Below, piece after piece: positions 47,390 through 60,779 of a stretch of DNA of 64,000 nt (the stretch's first letter is position 1; the number at the start of each line of letters is the position of its first letter). A program made the translations under genes and the position numbers. The DNA is from Vombatus ursinus. Lineage: Eukaryota; Chordata; Mammalia; Diprotodontia; Vombatidae. The stretch covers positions 12,193,984 to 12,257,983 of the forward strand of contig NW_020954548.1 of NCBI RefSeq assembly GCF_900497805.2, read 5' to 3'. Below the pieces are notes generated by a model. The model worked only from the letters and a program-made list of their open reading frames with translations. It had not been told where the DNA came from and did no database searches.

Positions 47390-47725
47390 TAAGGTGGCCC
47401 CACAAAACATATCTATTTTTACTAACCTACATTATCTCCCATTAAAACCTTCTAATATCTTCAGTCTCCCTATCACTCCACATGTCCATTCCTGCCTTCT
47501 GATTTTTGCTCCTTTGGTTCCCCATCACTTGGAAATACTTTTCCTCCTTCTCAATGATAAACTTCAAGGCACGTGGAACTTTGTTTTGGACTTCCGTCGT
47601 GAATATATCATTTTATCATATGTCTTAACCCCCAAATATATTGTAAGCTACGTGAGGGCAGGACCTGGACTTTGCCTTAGCTAAATGTTTTATATCCCTC
47701 AATGGTCCTTGTTGAACTGATTCTA
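47390..47725 (+). mobile_element. L2 LINE 3' end, diverged
   Basis: TTCCTGCCTTCTGATTTTTGC, GTTCCCCATCACTTGGAAAT, ATTGTAAGCTACGTGAGGGCA and TTGTTGAACTGATT match the L2 3' terminus. Confidence 0.7.
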
Positions 47726-48129
47726 ATTACACACAATATAGCTTCTCAAACAGTACTTAAAAGTAACTAAATCTGTACTCTATATTTTGGCAATTTATTT
47801 TAAGTCGACTTGGCACTTTATTATATACAAAATTGAGCTCTCTAAATATTCCTTCAAAGTAAATCTTGGTTTTTCGACCAGAGTGAAAGGTTCCAAGCGC
47901 AAATGGGTAATGAAGGGCTGTTTATATGTTTTTGCATATCGACTATAGCGTTTGGCTTAATATTAAGCATAAAGCTAAATTTTAATAAGGATGTACTGAA
48001 TTGAACGGCAGAATAATTTAACTTATAGTTTACTTTAAATATAACTCTATATATGCATATACACGCAAACACACACACACACTTATGTAGTTATATGGTA
48101 TACACCATAATCTGTAATTCTCACTGCTC

Positions 48130-48270
48130 TAGTAATGGCAAAGAAACCTCGATGAACTCAAGGGAGTTATATAACCTCTTTGGAGATCAGTTTTTTCATT
48201 TGTAAAACAGAGTTTATACTAGATTTTTTAAAGGTCTTTCAAGCTCTGAAGTGCAATGCTATTATGCACT
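48130..48270 (+). mobile_element. MIR/THER-like SINE
   Basis: TATATAACCTCTTTGGAGAT, TTTCATTTGTAAAACAGAGT and CTTTCAAGCTCTGAAGTGC follow the 3' half of old mammalian tRNA SINEs. Confidence 0.6.
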
Positions 48271-48664
48271 GATAAAATAATATTCTAATTTGATTCACAA
48301 ATTATTTAAAATGCAATAATACATGTGAAGTGCTCTATAAGCCTTAAAGTATTATATAATGTTAGCTATTTAAAATGATTTATCCTGTTGACTGGTTTCT
48401 GCTTCATTTGCAACCTAAACTATCACAAGAAACTAATTTAAGGCCATTTTTCAGTACAGATGCTATCTCAATATAATATAGCTTTTCCTCTAAATAAAGT
48501 ATTTTTTAATGCCCAGTGCAAAATGGCTGTCATCATCTTAATCATATATCTTGAGGACTAACCATCAGACTACACATTCTTAAAGGTGAAGAAATTCATT
48601 CTAGTTTAACATGTTTGTAAAAAGTGAATTATCAGTAATTTTATTAAATCTACTAAATTTCATT

Positions 48665-51600
48665 AAACTTTATTTTTAACATTTAATAGTATTTTATTTT
48701 TTCCAATTATATGTAAAGATAGTTTTCACCATTCATTTTTGCAAGATTTTGAGTTTCAAGTTTTTTTCTCTCTCTCCTTTTCCTCTCCCCTCCCCAAAAT
48801 GGCATGAAATCTGACATAGGCTATACATGTACAATCATATTAACCATATTTCCACATTAGTCATGTTGTGAAAGAAGAATCAGAACAAAAGGGAAAAATC
48901 ACAAGAAAGGAAAAAACAATAAGTGAAAATCTGCATTCTATCTGCATTCAGAGTCCATAGTTCTTTCTCTGGATGTGGTTATCATTTTCCATCACGAATC
49001 TTTTGGAATTGTCTTGAATCATTGTATTGCTGAAAAGAGGTAAGTCTATCATAGTTGATCATCACACAATGTTGTTATTAATGTGTATGATGTTCTCCCG
49101 GTTCTACTCACTTCACTCAGCATAAGTTCATAGAAGTCCAGGTTTTTTCTGAAATCCGCCTGCTCATCATTTCTTATAGCACAATAGTATTTCATTACGT
49201 TCATAACAATTTGTTCAGCCATTCCCCAATTAATGGGCATCCCCTCAATTTCCAGTTCTTTGCTACCACAAAAAGAGCAGCTATAAATGTCTTTGTATAT
49301 GTGGGTTCTTTTCTAGTTTTTATGATCTCTTTGGGATACAGACCTAGAAGTGGTATTGCTGGATCAAAGGGCATGCAGACTTTTATATCATGTTTTATTC
49401 CAAATTGCTCTCCAGGAAGGTTCCAAATTACTCTCCAGAATGGTTGGATTAGTTCACAACTCCACCAACAATGCTTTAGTGATCCAATTTTCCCACATTT
49501 TTTCTAACATTTATTATTTTCCTTTTCTGTCATTTTAGTCAATTTCATAGGTGTGAGGTGGTACTTCAGTTGTGTTAATTTGCATTTCTCTAATCAATAG
49601 TGATATAGAACATTTTTTTCATATGACTATAGATAGCTTTAATCTCTTCATCCAAAAACTCCTGTTTATATCAGTTGGGGAATGCCTCATATACTTATAA
49701 ATTTGACTCAGTTCTCTATATATTTGAGAAATGAGGCCTTTATTAGAACCATTGGCTGTAAAGATTGTTTCCCAGCTTTCTGCTTTCCTTCTAATCTTGG
49801 TTGCATTGGTTTTGTTTGTGCAAAGACTTTTTAATTTAATGTAATCAAAATTATCTATTTTGCATTTCGTAATGTTCTCTATCTCTTGTTTGGTCATAAA
49901 TTCTTCCCTTCTCTATAGATCTGACAGGTAAACTATTCTTTGCTCTCCTAATATATTTATGGTATTACCCTTTATGTCTAAATCATGTACCTATTTTGAT
50001 CTTATCTTGATAAGGGGTGTGAGATGGTGGTCTATACCTAGTTTCTGCCATATGATTTTCCAGTTTTCCAAGTAGTTTTTGTCAAATAGTGAGTGACTAT
50101 CTCAGAAGCTGGAGTCTTTGGGTCATCAAACAATAGATTCCTATAGTCATTTACTACTGTGTCAAGTGTACCTAATCTATTCCACTGATCCACCACTCTA
50201 TTTCTTAGCCAGTACCAAATAGTTTTGATGACTGCTGCTTTATAATATAGTTTTAGATCTGGTACAGTGAGGTCACCTTCCTTTGCATTTTTTCATTAAT
50301 TCCCTTAACATTCTTAACCTTTTGTTCTCACAGATGAATTGTTAAGATATTTTCTAGCTCTATAAAATAATTTTTTGTAGTTTGATTGGTATGGCACTGA
50401 ATAAGTAAATTAATTTAGGTAGGATTGCCCTTTTTTATTACATTAGCTTGGCCTACCCATGAACAATTGATATTTTTCCAATTGTTTAGATCTGACTTTA
50501 TTTGTATGAAAAGTGTTTTGTAATTGTGTTCATATAGTTCCTGGGTTTATCTTGGCAGGTAGATTCCCAAATATTTTATACTGTCCACAGTTATTTTAAA
50601 TAGAATTTCTCTTTCTAGCTCTTGCTGTTGTGCTTTGTTGGTAATGATTAGAAATGCCAATGATTTATGTGGGTTTAGTTTATAGCCTGCAACTTTGCTA
50701 AATTTCAAGTAGTTTCTTACTTGATTCTCTAGGATTCTCTAAGTATATCATCATATCATCTGCAGGGTCATTGATCTTCTCTTTCTCTATTTTATTCATG
50801 TAAGCATTTAGAGATATAAAACTTCCCCTAAGAACTACTTTCACTGCATCCCGTAAGTTTTGGTATGTTGTCTCATTACTATCATTCTCTTGAATGAAGT
50901 GATTGATTATTTCTATGATTTGTTGTTTGACCCATTCATTTTTTTAGGATTAGATCATTTAGTTTCCAGTTATTTTTTAGTCTACCTTTTCATGGCCCTT
51001 TATTACATATAATTATATTACATATAACTCTACTGCATCACGATCTAAAAAAGATGAATTTAATATTTCTGCCTTTCTGCATTCGATTGTGAGGTTTTTA
51101 TGCACTAGTACATAGTCAATTTTCTGCATGTGCCATGTAGTGCCGAGAAAAAAGTACATTCCTTTCTATCCCCATTCAATTTTCTCCAGAGGTCTACCAT
51201 ACCTAACTTTTCTAAAATTCTATTCACCTTCTTAACTTCTTTCTTATTTATTTTCTGGTTAGATTTATCTAGTTCAGAGAGGAGGAAGTTGAGATCCCCC
51301 ACTAGTATAGTTTTGCTGGCTATTTCTTCCTGTAACTCTCTGAACTTGTCCTCTAAGAATTTGGATGCTTTATGTCTCTCTTGAGTCTTGTATTTGAAGA
51401 TCAAATTTTCTGTTGAGCACTGGTCTTTTTGTCAGGAAGGTTTGGAAGTCCCTTATTTCATTGAATGTCCATCTCCTCCCCTGAAAGGTTATGCTCATTT
51501 TAGCTGGGTAATTAATCCTTGGTTGTAATCCAAGCTCCTTTACCTTACAGAATATCATATTCTATGCCCTATGATCTTTTAATGTAGAAGCTACAAGGTC

Positions 51601-53209
51601 CTGCATAATCCTGACTGTGGTTCCATGATATTTAAATTGTTTCTTTCTGGCTGCTTGCAGTATTTTCTCTTTGACCTGGTAATTTCAGAATTTGGATACT
51701 ATATTCCCTGGCATTTTTAATTTGGGTTCTCTTTCAGGAAGTGATCAGTGAATTCTTTCTATGGTTATTTTACCATCTGGTTCTGGGACCTCAGGTCAGT
51801 TGTCCTTTGTGATTTCCTGAAAGATGCTATCCAGGCTATTTTTTTCACCGTGATTTTCAGGTAGACCAATAATTTTTAAATTGTCTCTCCTCGATCTGTT
51901 TTCCCAGTCAGGTGCTTTACCAATGAGGTACTTTAAGTTTTCATCTATTTTTTCATTCTTTTGTTTCTGTTTGACTGATTCTTGCTTTCTCACAGAGTCA
52001 TTAGCTCAATTCTAATTTTTAGAGTCACTTGCCCAATTCTAATATTTAACAACTTGTCTTCTTCTATTAGATTTTGTACCTCCTCCTCCATTTGGCCAAT
52101 TATGCTTTTTAAGGAGTTGTTTTCTTCAGTGTATTTTTTTCCAGTTGGCCAGTTGTGTTTTTCAAGGAATTGTTTTCTACAGTTAATTTTTGTCCTTTCT
52201 TTTCCAAGCTATTGACTCTCTCTTGCATACCTCTCTTTTCTTTTTCCAATTTTTCTTCTACCTCTCTTATTCAACTTCTAAAATACTTCTTGGGCTCTTG
52301 CAAGAAGGCTTTTTGGGCTTCAGACCAGTTCATATTCCCTTTTGAGGTTTCAGATGTGGGTTTGTTGATGATGTTGTCCCCTTCAGAATTTCTGTCTTCA
52401 TCTTCACTGTCCCCATAATGAAGAATCTATGGTACGTTTCTTTTTTCTCATGGCATTTGCTTATTTCCTGGCCTTTAAAAAAACTGAGCTCTCCTGCTAG
52501 AAAGCAGTGGTACTGACCCAGGCTTCTTGTGCTGGAAGCTCAGGGCCTGATCACTGACTTTGTGTGCTGGGGCCTCTGCTGCTGGCAGTTGGAGTTGTAG
52601 GGTTCTGGCAGCTTACCTGGTATTAGGCTGGAATCAGCAACACTGGGGTAGGGGTGGGTAGTCTGCCCCTGGAGGTTGCCTGCTCACCCAGGTCTTTCCT
52701 TCCTTTCCCTCTCTTTGGCTCCTTTCAGATGGATGTTTTGTTGCTGGGGGCATGTTTCTCTGCCTGGGGGGAACCCTTGCAGCACTTCCCAGAGTTTTGC
52801 TGAGGCACTGGGAGACTTGGTTGCCATAGAATGCCGAGGCATGTGGTGGTTTTTTGAGCCAGTTTCCACTGGTTCCCCTGCCCTTACTGAGGCACTTGGG
52901 GGTCCTGGTGTTGGTGTTTGCCTGTTCTACCACTTGGGGTTCAGGATCTCCCCCTAGTATGCTGAGGTTGGGCTTTCCACTAGCTTGCTAGGACTTCTCC
53001 CATTCTGTACTGTCCCTCTTCCCCAGAGGGGCCTCTCCCATTAATCCCTCAAGCTTCCTGGGCTACAGGACTACTGCACCCCATATTTCTGCTTTTTCAG
53101 CTGTTCTAGGGTTTTTCCTGGGGCGATATTTCCTGGGCTTTAAGAGGTTAATAAGGGAAGGTGAGAGCAACTTACTTCTTACTCCGCCATCTTGGCTCCT
53201 AGAAGTGGA
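48665..53209 (-). mobile_element. L1 LINE, nearly full span but internally deleted
   Basis: Antisense L1. The 5' end at about 53209 (CTAGGAGCCAAGATGGCGGAG on the minus strand) is followed by a 5' UTR. ORF1 segments (about 52440-51370) end QIQDSRET. ORF2 segments follow: endonuclease (ILVGDLNFLLSELDKSNQK at about 51300), C-terminal region (NFDYIKLKSLCTNK; KGLISQIYRELSQIYK at 49897-49619) and the final MKYYCAIRNDEQADF at about 49180. The 3' UTR runs to 48665. ORF1's end lies directly against mid-endonuclease codons, so the start of ORF2 is missing. Several stops elsewhere. The 3' end shares sequence with the HAL1 at 42.7-43.2 kb. Confidence 0.9.
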
Positions 53210-53211
53210 AC

Positions 53212-54195
53212 CTACTGCAATTCTTTATTCACAGATTATAAGTGCCTTCTTTGATGCAGGTGCACCATACTGAGTGGTCATGTGCCATGTCTCCCATGTC
53301 TCCCAATGGCTTCCAAAGCTCTTTAGAAAGACCTTGTATTGCTTCTTCTGACCTCTATGTGAGTACCTGCCTCATGTGAGTTCTCCATAAAATAGTCTTT
53401 TAGGCAAACATACATTTAGCATTTGAACAACAAGGCCAGCCCATTGGAGTTGCACTCTCTGCAGCAGGGTTTGAATGCCTGACAGTTCAGCGTGAGAAAG
53501 AACCTCAGTGTCCAATACTTTATCGTGCCAAGTAATCTTCAGAATCTTCCTAAGACAATTCAAATGGAAGCAATTCAGTTTCCTGACCTGGTGCTGCTAT
53601 ATTGTCCATGTTTTACAGGCATACAATAATGAGGTCAACACAATGGCTATGTAGATCTCCAGTTTGGTAGGCAGTCTAATACTTTTCTCCCACACTTCCT
53701 TTTGGAGCCTCCCAAACACTGATCTAGCTCTGGCAACATATGCAGCAACCTCATTATCTATGTATACTGGAAAGTATACTGCCAAGGTAAGTGAACTTAA
53801 TCCACAGCATTGAAAATTTCTCCATTTGCTGTAATTCATGGTTTCCCACATGGATGGTGCAGTGCTGTTTAGTAGAGAACCTCTGTTTTCTTGGTATTAA
53901 TTGTCAGGCCAAAATTAGCACAAGCAGCAGAGAATTGATTCATATTCTGCTGTATCTCAGCCTCAGAGGCTGCATTGAGTGCACAATCATCTGTGAACAA
54001 AAAGTTACACACCAACTCTCCCTCTACATTATTCTTAGCTTACAGCCTTTTCAAGTTAAATAATTTACTAGCAGTGTGGTAGCTGACCTTGATGCCATTT
54101 TCGTCCTCACTGAAGGCATGTGACAACATGCTGAAAACATCATGCTAAAAAGCATGGGAGCAAGCATTCAGCTTTGCTTCACTCCACTGATGACT
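53212..54195 (-). mobile_element. RTE-X-like LINE reverse-transcriptase fragment
   Basis: Antisense. Frames give DNEVAAYVARARSVFGRLQKEVW, then LPTKLEIYIAIVLTSLLYACKTWT and, further on, LRKILKITWHDKVLDTEVLS and QLQWAGLVVQM. This is the C-terminal RT/connection pattern (FGRL..VW; LLYG.ETW; LR.ILGI.W.DKV.N.EVL) of RTE-X and L4/L5-type elements as I recall. Further toward 54190 is the RT palm region, decayed. Old, with stops. It abuts the L1 5' end. Confidence 0.65.
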
Positions 54196-54309
54196 GGGGA
54201 AAGCATGAGAGCATTGGCCATTATCTAGAAGCCATGCAAGCATGCCACCATATAACTTTCTTCAAAGTACCTTACAAGTCAAAGATACTTGTCTACTTTT
54301 TGTTCCTCC

Positions 54310-54655
54310 CACAAGAAACTCCATCTCCAAATTATGGGCATTTTAACTTGCTGTTCTCCATTCCTGAAATATTTTTCTTCCTCATCTCTGCCTCCTGGCT
54401 TCAAGTCCCAGCTAAAACCCCACTTTCTACAAGAAGCTTTCCCTGATTCCCTAAATGCTAGAGCCTTCCTTCTGCTGATTACTCTAATTTATCCTATATA
54501 TAGCTTGTTTGTACATAATTATTTGCCTTCTGTCTTCTCTATTAGACTATAAGCTCTTTGAGATCAGGGACTGCCTTTCTTTGTATCCCAGACACATAAC
54601 AAACAGTGTCTCACACATAGCATGCACTTAATAAATGCATATTGACTGACTTCTT
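54310..54655 (+). mobile_element. L2 LINE 3' end
   Basis: CCATTCCTGAAATATTTTTC, CAAGAAGCTTTCCCTGATTCC, GACTATAAGCTCTTTGAGATC, GCACTTAATAAATGCATATTG. A good L2 3' terminus. Open frames here are by chance. Confidence 0.87.
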
Positions 54656-54659
54656 CATC

Positions 54660-55330
54660 AAAAATATTCAGGTAAAGGAGAAGAGAATACAAGATAATGT
54701 CAAGGAAGTTGAGGATGTAGAAAAGAGTAGAAGGGGGAATTCCTGGTCTCTATTTTCCCTGTAATATATGAGGTAAGGTCCTCAGTTAGGAGGCTGAGGC
54801 AAAGGAGTGGTGCTAGATGCTTAAGGAACGAAGAAGTTAGGAACAGTCTATGTGGGTAGTTGGGTAGAGAATCAATTAGAGAGGAATGATAGAATTACCT
54901 TGCTGAGGACATTTTAAGGACCATGTCCAGATTAGCTAGCATGAATTGGTAGTGGACCCAATTAGCTCAGCTTACTTCCAGCTCCACTTAGCAGCAGGTG
55001 AGTAGGAATGTAGGGGACAGATGGTGAGATTAAGACTCCACTGAAATTGCAAAGAACTAGAAGAATATGTGATGAAAACACTTAAAAATGCCACTACATA
55101 TCTAGAGCCAGGATGGCACAGTAGATTCAGTACTTTCGAGTTAGAACGAGCTATATTCAAGTCTAGTCTCTGACACAAGATAGCTCAGTAAACATGGGCA
55201 AGTCATTCAACTACTCAGATACCCAGGCAACTCTTTAAGATCCTAAGTTTCCACTGCATTGGAGGAAGCAGTTTCCATATAGATACATCCTATACCAATG
55301 ACATTAAAGGTCTTGACCCAACATAAGTGC
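54660..55330 (+). mobile_element. L2-type antisense DNA then tRNA-derived SINE
   Basis: 54660-55080 is purine-rich, antisense L2-like DNA. 55090-55330 is a plus-strand SINE (CCAGGATGGCACAGTAGATTC; ACATGGGCAAGTCATTCAAC) with the alternative tail (CACTGCATTGGAGGAAGCAG; CCTATACCAATGACATTAAA), shared with the copy at 14740-14990. Confidence 0.55.
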
Positions 55331-56224
55331 TTTTTGTTAGGTTCAAATTTATGTCTGGTTTGTTGTCAAATCTCCTCCTATGTAAAAAGCCTGAAAGATA
55401 TTATTTGTAAAGGAAGAAATTATCAAAAAATTCACTCAATCACAATATGAAAGCATATGAAAATAATTTCTAAAGTTACTTAAACAAGATGACTTTTATG
55501 AGAAAATTTTTTCTATAAACTAAATTTCACAGACCTAAATGATGTGAAACTCATTATCCATCATTATTAAAGATCCAGTTAATGCACAAAGTTGTATTTT
55601 CCCTTAAAATATGTACTCTTCTTGTTTGTCTTTGTCAGATCCTGCTCTTGAAACCGATTTGATGATGCTTTCATGTTGAGAAAGAGGTCTCTAAAGACAC
55701 AATACACTTAGGCAATGTGATCCTAACAGAAGAGAATGGCATTTACACCTAGCTCTTGTTAAGATTCTGGCCTCACACTTGCACATGTTTTAGTTCACTT
55801 ATTAGTGAGGCCCTACCTGTCAAGGACTGTATTTGCAAACTCTGAAAGGTCAGCTTATATATTCTGGTGTATCCCTTCTGGTTTGCTTTTGCAATAATGT
55901 AGAATGTTTAATATGCCAAGAAAGACAATTCAATATTTTTATTAAACATTTATTTTCAGAAAATATATGTAAAATATAAAATTGCTGAATTTATGTAAAA
56001 TAAAGTAACTCAGTATCAATATACTCAATGGGCACTAAATTCTTTTAACTTTTTACAAAGACAATTGATTATGCAATGAATGTTTTTAAGTCGCACTTCT
56101 TACTTGACATTCATTTTTTTAATTATTTGAGATGACTTTTGTTTTTACCTTATCCCATGATAACGGGAACATCCTAATGAGGAACCATCTGATTATCCTA
56201 ACATAATGTTGACTATTTAAAACA

Positions 56225-56880
56225 CATAGTGTGGGCTTACTTCTATGGCACGCAGCTTACCTAACATGGATGGAGCCCTGAAAGGCTTAACCTCAGCATG
56301 CCCAGACCTTCTAAGATGAAGACTCTATTTTGTCCCTAATAAGTGAGTGGATATAGCCTCCTTTGATTGCCTGTGAAAATGTAACAGGCTACATCTTTAA
56401 AACCGGAGAAACTGCAATGGTCATCTTCTTTCTGCCTCATTTTATGGTTCATGTGCTTTTCTGTGGGCTCTTTCCTCCTCTGTCCCGTCCACAGCACAGG
56501 CACCATGAACTGAACCAATGAAAGGGGAAGGACTTCCTTCCCTGCACTCCCTCTTTTTTATACAGACTCTGAGAAATGAGCCTGAGAGTATTTGTGTCTG
56601 TTCTGTTTCATCTGACCTCCTCACTTTTAGGTGCCAGGGATAACCCCAATGGACACAGGAGCTCAATCCATGGCAACCTTAGAAACAACAATTGCAGGGG
56701 GATATTGCAACTAGACAACCTGGCAGAGAAGCCAGGGAGCCCGGTTCTGGAGACTAAGGTGGATTTTGGACTTGGAACTAGGACTGCACTCCATAGGAAC
56801 TGAGCTAAGCTATATATCAACCTAATATATAATAATATTTTGCTATAAGAATAGCAAAAATAGTGTTCCCCAAACACCCT
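56225..56880. other. GC-richer unassigned block
   Basis: About 650 bp noticeably richer in GC than its surroundings, with a TTTTTTATAC box at about 56554. Overlapping frames of 60-89 codons occur on both strands with no recognisable product. It may be a decayed repeat. I cannot name it. Confidence 0.3.
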
Positions 56881-59694
56881 TATATTATAAAATTAAATGA
56901 AGAGTTCAGGTTCAGTACCTACTGCATGACTGTACAGTTCCCCATTCTTTGGCAAGAATCTTCAAGATTGACTCAATTAATTAATCAATAAACACGGATG
57001 AAGTGCCTAATATGTGCTAGGCACCATGAATCTCAGACTTGGAAGCAACCTCAGAAGTCATCTACTCTAACTCCTACAAGAATCACCATTAACACATCTG
57101 ACAAGAGTTCATCCAACTTGAATCCACTACCTTTGAATATATATCAGCCCACTTTTGTTAGGAAGCCTTATATCATGGTTAAAAATTCTTATAATTGATA
57201 TTATAACTCAGATATGACAAAAAGGAAATATTGTGAGTGAATGGATGAAACTTCTATATAAGAAGATAATTTTTTTAAAAACATGGGTCATACTATAATA
57301 AATTTTCAAAAGTATATATACATATTATATATATATAATTATCTTTCCAATACTGTTTTAATCAAGTTATTATTCCAATCATCATCTGAGATATAAACCA
57401 CAGATACAAAAGTACTTAATTTCTGCAAGTATATATTACATATTAAGTTCCTTCCTTATAAAACAGAACTTAATTATGGTGAGGCATAAGGGACTTTATC
57501 CCAGGTGGGAAAGTTTGAAGTCACCAACAGCACTTTTCTACAGGCATTTCTTCCCGTATCCATCCCACCTTGGAAAATGACCTCTGCCTTTTTTTTCTTT
57601 AGGTCACTTTCTCACCTGCCTGCCTTACCCAGCTCTGTCCCTGTCAATAGTAGCATGATTCTTTCCCTACAGACTGGCCACCTATGGGTTACCTGCCTCC
57701 CCTGTACAACTCCACTCCTGACAGTAGAGCATTCTTTTACCCTCCACTGCTGCACATTCATTGGTAATTTCTAGCAGTATCCTCTGCTGTAGTTCTTACC
57801 ACCCAGTGGCCATGGCCTCTCTATCTCCTTCCTTTTCTCTTCCCAGCAATGTCTAGTCCTTCAACAGTGAAGTGCCCACTTTCTCCTTACTAGGATGCAT
57901 AACAGGTAAGGCATGCCACATGTCTACTATGCAGTAGCCCATACAAACTTCTCTTTTACCTCTTTCTCCCTACCACTTAACACTAGCTAAAAATATTGCT
58001 AGTTATGACTCATGACATCAGACAAAAGGACAAATATGATAGTGTACTATAGATTTTTTAAAGGAAATTTCTGATATTTGCTTTGGAGAATCACAAAACA
58101 AGTCATTTATCTGTCTTATTCTGAAGTTATCACTTTGTGCCTGTAAACTAGTTCTACTCTAGGTCACAAATGTTGTTTCATAAATCACTCAGCCAATGCA
58201 GCATTTTTTTAAAATACAGAAACTGATCCAAACCCAAAGAATTCATTTGATTAAGATTACTTTAAAAGAATTTTAGTAGGATTGTATGGCATTTTTGTCT
58301 AAAATTATAAGAACTTATTGTTAAAGTTAAAGGAAATGCTTAACTTTTTTTTTAGTATGTTAGCCCATGAAGCAGTACAGACTGACTGTTCTATAAGAAT
58401 TTGCCCTACATGTAGTAAGTTTTGTTGTTCAAATATAACTAATAACAAAAGTTCTAAATCAAGTTCTGATAAACCACTGTCACCATAATGCTTTTTAACT
58501 GAAAGGACATGGAAAGCTAATATTCCTAAAATAATGTCTTTCTTGAGTTTTAAGAAATTCTTTGATTATATTCTGTATGGCACTGTAAAAGACTGGAATC
58601 AATATTAAATAATTGCACAACTGACATTGAATGAAAAGCTTCATAACTGGCTGATAAACAGAAACTTGATTCAATAGTGGGGAATAACTTCAATATTATT
58701 ATGTCTTAAAAGGACAATTATTCTAGCACTAAAAGAAAGACACTTGACTGGACAAAGGTACCTGAATTACTATTGGTAATTTCAAGAGGCAAAAAGGGGG
58801 ATGATGTAATTCAACTCTCTATCACCAAATTCTCAGAACAAATTCATGTTTCTTTGATTAAAAAGTTTTATTGAGATCAAAAGATACCCCAAACTCAATA
58901 TGTTGACAAATGAATATTTGTTATGTTTTATCATGGTCTACATTTTTAATGTCACAGGTCTCAAATATTATAATAAAATACTGACTGAAGAATAAATCTG
59001 TCTGTACCTAATACTGGTATACTTTTTTCAATTTCAAGTTCCTTAAAAATACTAGTTCATCAGGAGAAGAAACCAATGTTTGTAGAATTTTACTACATTA
59101 TTTAAGTAGACAGAATATTATAAAGAAATGTAATTTTAGTCAATTACAAGTCATATTTATTTGGCCATCTCACAGTTGGTAAAATAGTTTGAATTAGTTT
59201 TGTAGTCAATTTTAAAGTGAAAATATTGTAATATCATTTTCAAAGGTCATTTTCCTTTCTTCACCATTTCTTGTATATTTCCATAACTAGGAAAAATATA
59301 TCTAACCCAGTGGAGATTTTAATGGAAATTTAAGACCACTTATTGCACAATAGCATAAGTATGGCATTTATTTTGTAACAGGTTGAGGTTTCCAATGACT
59401 GGCCTAATTCATTTTGGATAGCTATCCTACCCCATGTTCAAAGAAGAATGTGGATTACAAGTCATCTGATCAGCTGAACCACCATGCTCTCTAAAATGTA
59501 CATGAACCCTGCTGTGAGGAGACTAGTTTTTTGTTTTTGTTTTTGTTTTTTACCTCCTTAATTTTCACTTGGTGGGTAGCCCAAATCTCTGTTTAAAACA
59601 TGGATTTCCCACTTGGGAGCACTAGTACAGCACCTCAAGAGTAATTAGTTGTGAGAAAGAGAATTAGAATTGGTTGCTGAGAAGGGGACAATTC

Positions 59695-60440
59695 CTGCAC
59701 TACTCTTTTTTCCATCCTAAATTTTGTTTATGTTCAATAAACAAAAATTTAAGTTTACAAATTAATGTGCACTAATTAGCAGTATCAATGAAGTTGGAGA
59801 GTACTGTACCTTCTCTAAGCAGCATGACGAGATCCTCCAATGCTATAGTGGAATTTGTGACCCTTTCCAAGACCCCTGCTCTTCTGGCCAGCTGAGGAAA
59901 GCCCATGCATCTCTCTGTGTTTGTGCACAGGCTTGGTGATCCATTGTGTGTCCAGGTTTCATCTGATAGCTTTATGGAATGGATCAATACTAATAACCTC
60001 AAAGAATTTGTAGGTTGAATCTTCACCCAATCAGTAAGAGTTCAAGATTCTTAGAGCCCCACAGTAGCAGCCAGCATGTTCTTCTGCTACAGACTGAAGG
60101 TTCCTGGCAAACTTCATCTGATTGACACCATGATGCACAGGTTTACCATAGGTTACACCTTTGGGAATTGAACGCTTTCACCTACCATGGCAAACATGAA
60201 TATGGTAGATGACATAACCTTGCTTGGCCTTGAACCCCAGGCTGCATGCTTTGTTGGGTTTGGTGCACCAGGGGGCTCAGTACAGGGCAGACAGGTGGCA
60301 GTACTGCCAGCGGCGATGCACAGGAGGAACCACATGACATCTGACTGCATCTTCCTCCACAGCTCCTGGATGTGTTTGTAGGCCCCCATCCTGGCTCAGT
60401 TAGCCTGCCTGATGGCTGCTGCCAACCAGAAAGCCCTGCT
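59695..60440 (-). pseudogene. RPL15: RPL15 processed pseudogene
   Basis: Intronless antisense copy of the 60S ribosomal protein L15 mRNA. It starts at the ATG at 60389 with MGAYKHIQELWRKMQSDVMWFLL (RPL15: [23 protein letters not shown]). Later, in other frames, it has [36 protein letters not shown] and GKGHKFHYS-like segments, ending with the CDS end near 59765 and a 3' UTR-like A/T tail. At least three frameshifts and several stops show it is dead. Codons after the first 25 residues shift frame. Probably several tens of Myr old, judging from its damage. Confidence 0.93.
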
Positions 60441-60779
60441 CTACTCTTTTATCTTTTTTTGATCACAATGCATTAAGCTGTAAGTAGGTCAAAGGCAAGT
60501 GACTTGCCTGCCAATTTTCAGTTTGCAAACAAAATATGCTTCTGTTCCACCTTGGATGCAGAAAATTGTTCTTTTGTTCAAACCTCAAGCTTCTTCTAAG
60601 CCATATATTTTGTATTACATTCTACTTATGTCTATGTTTCGAACAGTCATCTCATTTTGTAAAACTTTTCATTTGTTTTGAGAAAGTAAGACCAAATGAC
60701 TTGTGGCCTTAAGTGAAAATAAAGTAAGAAAAATTGTCATCAGATCAGAAGTTTTGAAGCAGAATATGGTAAGCTTTCA

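Noticed and set aside
52634-52957. 93-99-codon frames on both strands
   Set aside because: They lie in the GC-rich 5' UTR of the antisense L1 and have no family resemblance.
56336-56877. Frames of 60-89 codons with a nearby TATA-like box as a possible small gene
   Set aside because: Frames occur on both strands with no homology and no splice or poly-A context; kept only as an unassigned GC-richer block.
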